From: an uncultured Sphingomonadaceae bacterium
GTDB taxonomy: Bacteria > Pseudomonadota > Alphaproteobacteria > Sphingomonadales > Sphingomonadaceae
Direction of reading: 5' to 3'
Assembly (NCBI GenBank): GCA_947501695.1
Contig: CANMWO010000002.1
Location: 310,001 to 374,000, forward strand
Length of the DNA stretch: 64,000 nt
The notes under the pieces are model-generated. The model was not told the origin of the DNA, searched no databases, and saw only the letters and a list, made by a program, of their open reading frames with translations. A program made the position numbers and the translations under genes. Position 1 is the first letter of the stretch, and each line of letters begins with the position of its first letter. Below are positions 60,454 to 64,000 of this stretch, piece by piece.

Positions 60454-60605
60454 GGCATGATAATAGTTGGAAATGGACGAAAGCCAATTCCATTTCTATC
60501 CCAACGAGGGCCTCAAAACGCGTAAAAAGCACGCTTTTGCGACGAAGCGAACGATGGATAGAAAAGATCGCTCCGTCATTTTACCCTGTTGCTACGGCCT
60601 GAGAA
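60454..60605. other. short gap between the methyltransferase and P450 genes
   Basis: 152 bp, slightly AT-rich. I see no convincing hairpin, promoter or gene in it. Confidence 0.4.
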
Positions 60606-62000
60606 TCAAAGAGCTTCCAGCCGGACCGGCAAACCGTCTTTCGGTTGCGGGATCGGAAAGACCTGCCAATCAGGTTCATAATCTGACCCGCCGCTAAGTA
60701 CGACCCGGTTTTGCGTCAGCATCGCATGCATCAAAATCTTGATCTGCATATAAGCGAAATGCAGCCCCAGACACATATGCGCGCCGCCGCCAAAGGGCAC
60801 CCACGCATATTTGTGACGACCCGCGCTATTCTCTGGCGTGAAACGCAAAGGATCGAACTTGTCAGGATTGGGCCAATGCTTTTCCATTTTGTGAACAAAT
60901 TGCGGGCTGATACCGATATTCGTGCCCGCAGGAATGGTATAATTGCGGAACGTAAATTCCTTAATAGCCCGGCGCGGAATGCTCGGAACCGGCGGAATCA
61001 GGCGAAGCGATTCCTTGAACGCCATTTCCGTCAGTTCGAGCTTGCCCATATCCTCATAGGCGAGCGGCTGCCCTGCCGGTGCTACACTGAGGCATTCTTC
61101 CCGCAACTTGTCCTGCCATTCAGGATTTTTCGCCAGCAAATAGATCATGCTGGTCGCCGAAGAGGTGATTGTGTCATGCGCCGCCATCATCAGGAAGTTC
61201 ATGTGGTCGACCACTTCGTCTTCAGTCAGCAGGCTGCCATCCTCGTGGGTTGCGAGACAAATCTGGGTAAATATGTCTTCGCCGCCTTTTTCGCGCCGTT
61301 CCTTAACCTGCGGCGTAAAATAGCTCAGCAGATATTCGCGCGCCTTAACGCCGCGCCACATCTTGGTGAAGGGGATAGGCGAGCGGGCGATACCGACCGA
61401 TGCCTGTACTTCATCCACAAATGCCTTGTTGATCTTGTCGGCTTCCGGCCCCCAGGGAATGCCCAGGATCGCGCTCGCCGCCGTGTCGAGTGAAAGCGAT
61501 TTGATCGCAGGATAAAATTCAAAACTGGTCCCGCTCCAATCGGCCACGCGTTCGATTATACCCTCGTTCAAAACCTTGCAGTGATGCTTCATCGGCCCGG
61601 GCTTAAATGCCACGGACAATGCCTTGCGGTCAGCGCGATGGCGTTCAAAATCCATCAGCATCAACCCGCGCGGGAAGAGATTATTGAGCACCGGACCCCA
61701 GCCCTGCTCACTGGAGAAAATCTTATCTTTGTTGAACATGACCAGCTCTGTCGCATCCGCGCCCAGCAACATGACATTGTCTTTACCGAAGCTATAGGTC
61801 CGATAGACCGAACCATATTTTTCAAACATCTTCCGGCCGAAACCAATGGGATCCTTAATCACCTGAAGGGTTGTACCAAATACCGGTATCCCATCTTCGC
61901 CCGGGATATGGCCCAATGCTTCTTTGCTCGGCGGCTTCACCCAATGCGGGTTGGCGGTCTCGGTATAGGGATATCCATGGACTTGTGCTGCGCTGGCCAA
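60606..62000 (-). CDS. cytochrome P450
   Basis: A soluble heme monooxygenase of 464 residues. The I-helix oxygen motif is present as AAHDTITSSAT near residue 275, the K-helix ExxR is ESLRLIPPVPSIPRR, and the heme-Cys loop is FGGGAHMCLGLHFAYMQIK. There is no membrane anchor or reductase fusion, so ferredoxin and ferredoxin reductase must come from elsewhere. The start is a TTG at 62000 with a strong TAGGAG upstream. Substrate unknown; similar sphingomonad enzymes act on hydrophobic compounds such as terpenoids or steroids. Confidence 0.93.
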   Translation of the reverse strand: MASAAQVHGYPYTETANPHWVKPPSKEALGHIPGEDGIPVFGTTLQVIKDPIGFGRKMFEKYGSVYRTYSFGKDNVMLLGADATELVMFNKDKIFSSEQGWGPVLNNLFPRGLMLMDFERHRADRKALSVAFKPGPMKHHCKVLNEGIIERVADWSGTSFEFYPAIKSLSLDTAASAILGIPWGPEADKINKAFVDEVQASVGIARSPIPFTKMWRGVKAREYLLSYFTPQVKERREKGGEDIFTQICLATHEDGSLLTEDEVVDHMNFLMMAAHDTITSSATSMIYLLAKNPEWQDKLREECLSVAPAGQPLAYEDMGKLELTEMAFKESLRLIPPVPSIPRRAIKEFTFRNYTIPAGTNIGISPQFVHKMEKHWPNPDKFDPLRFTPENSAGRHKYAWVPFGGGAHMCLGLHFAYMQIKILMHAMLTQNRVVLSGGSDYEPDWQVFPIPQPKDGLPVRLEAL

Positions 62001-62216
62001 AGTGAAAACTCCTAAAATTCTAAGGTTATGAGATCTTAGTAGCTACTTTCATTAATGTCAGCAAGCATCTGTGTTCATTTCCAATTCAATCCATCAATGT
62101 TACAAAATAGGGCAACAGCAAATTTATTCGGACTCGCGCAGCCAAGCCAGTCTAGAACGATAAATAGCCGATAAGCGGTGCCCAGCGCAGCGCAACCGGC
62201 AAAAAGGGGTAGAAAC
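62001..62216. promoter_or_regulatory. divergent promoter region of the P450 and the Arg-rich protein gene
   Basis: 216 bp between divergent starts. CTAAG (62020-62024) and CTTAG (62035-62039) form a weak inverted repeat near the P450 start. No other structure seen. Confidence 0.35.
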
Positions 62217-62999
62217 ATGGCACAGTCTTGGATCCAGCAGCTTATCAAACCGGCCTTGCTCAGCGGAGCGATGCTGAGCCTGAGCGCCTGTGCCTATGGC
62301 GGAGGCGCTTATGGTGACGGCTATGTCAACGGTGCGGGCTATGCTTGCGATCCCTATGCGCCCTTTGATGATTATTATGCCTGCGACAATGGCTATGGCT
62401 ATGCCAATATCGGGTTCGGTGGCGGCTGGTATGATAGCTTTTACTATCCCGGCTATGGCACCTATATTTTTGACCGGCGCGGATCGCGTTATGCGATGAA
62501 ACGCCATCATCGGCGGCATTGGGCGCGGCAGCGCGCGGAATTTGGTTCGCGCCATGCTCGGCGCGGTGGTCGTGATGGCGTGCGCCAAGGTGGTCGCAAC
62601 CTTACTCCGGAACAGCGCGCCGAACGCCGCGAGCGCAGGCGCGACCTGACCCCGGAACAACGGGCCGAACGCCGTGAACGTCGCGCGGACAGACGCGCCG
62701 AACGAAATGGTGATAATCGCGCAACCACTGGCCGCGCCGCGTTGAGAAACGGCGCCATTCGCGGTCAACGCAATAGCGAAGCCAGACAAGCGCGGCGCAG
62801 CAACCGACAAGGCAATAGCGTCCGTTCCGAACGCCGCACCCGGTCGGCGGCAACACCGCAGCGCGGCCAGCAAGCCCGTCCAGCAGTCCGGCAATCAGCA
62901 CCAGCCGCACGCGCAGCACCACGTCCGGCACCTCGGGCGCGCCCCGCAAGACGATCTTCCCGCAGCGAAGTATCACGCCGGAATGTCAATGACGATTGA
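62217..62999 (+). CDS. small lipoprotein-like protein with Tyr/Gly-rich and Arg-rich repeats
   Basis: 260 residues. The signal sequence ends in LSLSAC, a lipobox-like site (Cys21), so lipoprotein anchoring is likely. Residues about 22-85 are rich in Tyr/Gly/Asp (YGGGAYGDGY, GYGYANIGFGGG). From about 95 the protein is very Arg-rich, including two 15-residue repeats LTPEQRAERRERR at 62601-62645 and 62646-62690, and ends in Ala/Pro/Arg-rich sequence. ATG 62217 with AAAAAGGGG upstream is used. LTPEQR resembles the LTxxQ motif of Spy/CpxP-type periplasmic chaperones, but the rest does not. Function unknown. Confidence 0.7.
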   Translation: MAQSWIQQLIKPALLSGAMLSLSACAYGGGAYGDGYVNGAGYACDPYAPFDDYYACDNGYGYANIGFGGGWYDSFYYPGYGTYIFDRRGSRYAMKRHHRRHWARQRAEFGSRHARRGGRDGVRQGGRNLTPEQRAERRERRRDLTPEQRAERRERRADRRAERNGDNRATTGRAALRNGAIRGQRNSEARQARRSNRQGNSVRSERRTRSAATPQRGQQARPAVRQSAPAARAAPRPAPRARPARRSSRSEVSRRNVNDD

Positions 63000-63143
63000 C
63001 TCACGACAGATAGGTTTTCTATCATTAAGCTATTGATATAAAATAATAATTCTGAATTTATTCGTCTATTTAGCAAGGCGCCCAATGCCTCCATTTGGCA
63101 CCGGGCGACCTGCCAGATCACAAGATTTAATGAATGAAAGGCG
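63000..63143. other. gap between converging small exported protein genes
   Basis: 144 bp, AT-rich at first. No terminator with a good stem was found. Confidence 0.4.
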
Positions 63144-63482
63144 TTACTCGCCAACCGTCACACGGCCAACGCGATAGCCTTTTTCCTTCATTTCCTTCTT
63201 ATAGTCCTTGTTAGCATCAGCGATCTCGTTGCGATATTCTTCCCTCGCGTCCCGGCGGTCTTCGTCATCCGTGGCGCGGGCCAGATCTTTATGCAGCTCA
63301 TGCTCTGCCTCACGAATATCGGAGAGATAATCAAACCAGTAATTATTCTGCACATCAGCAATTGGCTGTGTCAAAATCTTTTCATGGGTTCCGCGATGCG
63401 AAGGGTGAGCAGCGGCCCCAACGGCCGGTAACATAATCATCGTCGCGCCAGCGGCGGTTAATATCATATGGCTAATCTTCAT
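63144..63482 (-). CDS. small exported charged helical protein
   Basis: 112 residues from ATG 63482, which follows a strong GAGGAG ribosome site. A signal peptide (MILTAAGATMIMLPAVGAAA) is followed by His-rich HPSHRGTH and then about 60 residues of dense charged helix (REAEHELHKDLARATDDEDR) ending KGYRVGRVTVGE. It may be a coiled-coil periplasmic protein; no family recognised. Converges with the Arg-rich lipoprotein gene and diverges from the desaturase gene. The longer frame to 63650 lacks support. Confidence 0.7.
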   Translation of the reverse strand: MKISHMILTAAGATMIMLPAVGAAAHPSHRGTHEKILTQPIADVQNNYWFDYLSDIREAEHELHKDLARATDDEDRRDAREEYRNEIADANKDYKKEMKEKGYRVGRVTVGE

Positions 63483-63746
63483 GGTCGTTCTCCTCATTGA
63501 AATTCGACCAGCACAGAACGGACGAAAAGCGCTTTCCGCTTCATGAACGCACAGAATCCTCAGGCGAGCCGCACCAATGATGCGGCAAAACCATATTTGG
63601 AGCAGAACTACTGACCTGATTTCAAAGGAATCTTTGACCGTAACGGCCAATAGCCTCCATATCGGTGCGAAAAATAGTTAAGAGAATTGTAATCTTTCCG
63701 CAAAATCGTTAGTTTCATCAATGTAAATAGCATCAGGGGCAAGTCT
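63483..63746. promoter_or_regulatory. divergent promoter region before the desaturase gene
   Basis: 264 bp between divergent starts at 63482 and 63747. No strong palindrome or repeat is visible. It must hold both promoters; the ribosome site AGGGGC (63735-63740) precedes the desaturase ATG. Confidence 0.4.
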
Positions 63747-64000
63747 ATGGCGACGGCGTATCGTGACATACAACCGGACAAATTTGAACCTTCAGAAACC
63801 CATCCACAGCATGGTGTGATTATCGGCGGGCCAGCAGCGCGGGCCAAACGGATCGAATATGGTATCTTGCTGTCATCGATGGTTATCGGGTCGCTCGGTG
63901 CGCTCTATTGGACGCTAACCCAAGCTACGGGCTGGGTTGAATGGTCGGCCTTCCTGTTCGGCTTTGTCCTAATCAATATGGGTGTCGGCATTGGCTATCA
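63747..64000 (+). CDS. acyl-CoA desaturase, N-terminal part (cut by window end)
   Basis: The first 84 codons of a membrane protein continuing past the window. After a polar N-terminus (MATAYRDIQPDKFEPSETHP) come two hydrophobic stretches (GILLSSMVIGSLGALYW and SAFLFGFVLINMGVGIGY). The last reads GVGIGY, directly where acyl-CoA desaturases continue with the first iron His box (HRxxTH). That box lies outside the sequence, so the assignment rests on this junction and the helix pattern. The ATG has AGGGGC upstream. Confidence 0.65.
   Translation, partial: MATAYRDIQPDKFEPSETHPQHGVIIGGPAARAKRIEYGILLSSMVIGSLGALYWTLTQATGWVEWSAFLFGFVLINMGVGIGY

Noticed and set aside
60467-60697. Plus-strand frame in the methyltransferase-P450 gap
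   Set aside because: Most of it runs antisense to the P450 3' end and it has no ribosome site or recognisable domain.
59722-62000. Methyltransferase plus P450 as a natural-product cluster
   Set aside because: No synthase, glycosyltransferase or other biosynthetic gene adjoins them, and the 152-bp gap gives no sign of coupling.

Overview
The window reads as chromosomal DNA of a Sphingomonadales alphaproteobacterium, probably a marine Sphingorhabdus/Parasphingorhabdus/Sphingopyxis-like member. The basis is a PEPxxWA-type C-terminal sorting signal, a REP hairpin built on GAGCCTGTCGAAG, TorF- and OmpW-type outer membrane proteins, an ATP12-type F1 assembly chaperone and compact alphaproteobacterial gene order. 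The genus is inference. About 62 protein genes fill nearly all of the sequence. I see no rRNA, tRNA, CRISPR array, insertion sequence or prophage.

Layout. 0.1-4.8 kb: an outer membrane barrel, an M3 peptidase, an enoyl-CoA hydratase-like protein and a PEP-CTERM protein. 4.9-11.0 kb (minus strand): the most unusual locus, a four-gene operon encoding an FAD/two-cyclic-nucleotide-domain/four-[4Fe-4S] fusion protein, a five-helix probable b-type membrane protein, an FHA-TM-decaheme cytochrome and a cyclic-nucleotide-phosphodiesterase-like metallophosphatase. A CcmI-like TPR protein diverges from it. 12.3-14.5 kb: a TetR regulator with two operator palindromes, a VOC protein and a 33-codon membrane peptide, then ompW behind a perfect FNR-type box. 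14.6-25.0 kb (minus): amn and a tightly overlapping gene train from apbC to the ATP12 gene, including a molybdenum hydroxylase large subunit, hemH, crcB, an RluA pseudouridine synthase, a PaiB-like protein and a HAD phosphatase.

25.1-31.0 kb (plus): hflK-hflC, an NTF2-like protein, a DegP-type protease with a strong terminator and a HerA-like ATPase. 31.1-35.4 kb: thioesterase, two GST-like proteins, queF and a proline-rich membrane protein. 35.5-40.6 kb: an iron-sulfur photolyase, sseA, metC (starting beside the REP hairpin) and an MscS channel. 41-47.4 kb: a TorF porin, then an operon of 3-hydroxyacyl-CoA dehydrogenase, epoxide hydrolase and an Opp/Yej-type ABC importer lacking an adjacent binding protein. 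47.5-52.7 kb: DUF1176, egtD/egtB (ergothioneine), a PduO-type adenosyltransferase, a twin-TM protein and gluQ. 52.8-56.7 kb: an HNH protein, a PaaI-type thioesterase, a decayed copy of the HNH 3' end, and a YqiJ/YqiK (flotillin) pair. 57-64 kb: ppc behind a 13-bp-period triple repeat, a TylF-like methyltransferase, a cytochrome P450, two small exported proteins and the start of an acyl-CoA desaturase cut by the window edge.

The best candidate for an undescribed system is the 4.9-11.0 kb operon. Its modules suggest a transmembrane electron conduit (pyridine nucleotide to FAD to Fe-S to heme b to periplasmic decaheme) that senses a cyclic nucleotide through two intact-looking binding domains and carries its own phosphodiesterase gene. 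That reading is inference from domains and gene order. All identifications were made by eye from motifs, without database searches.
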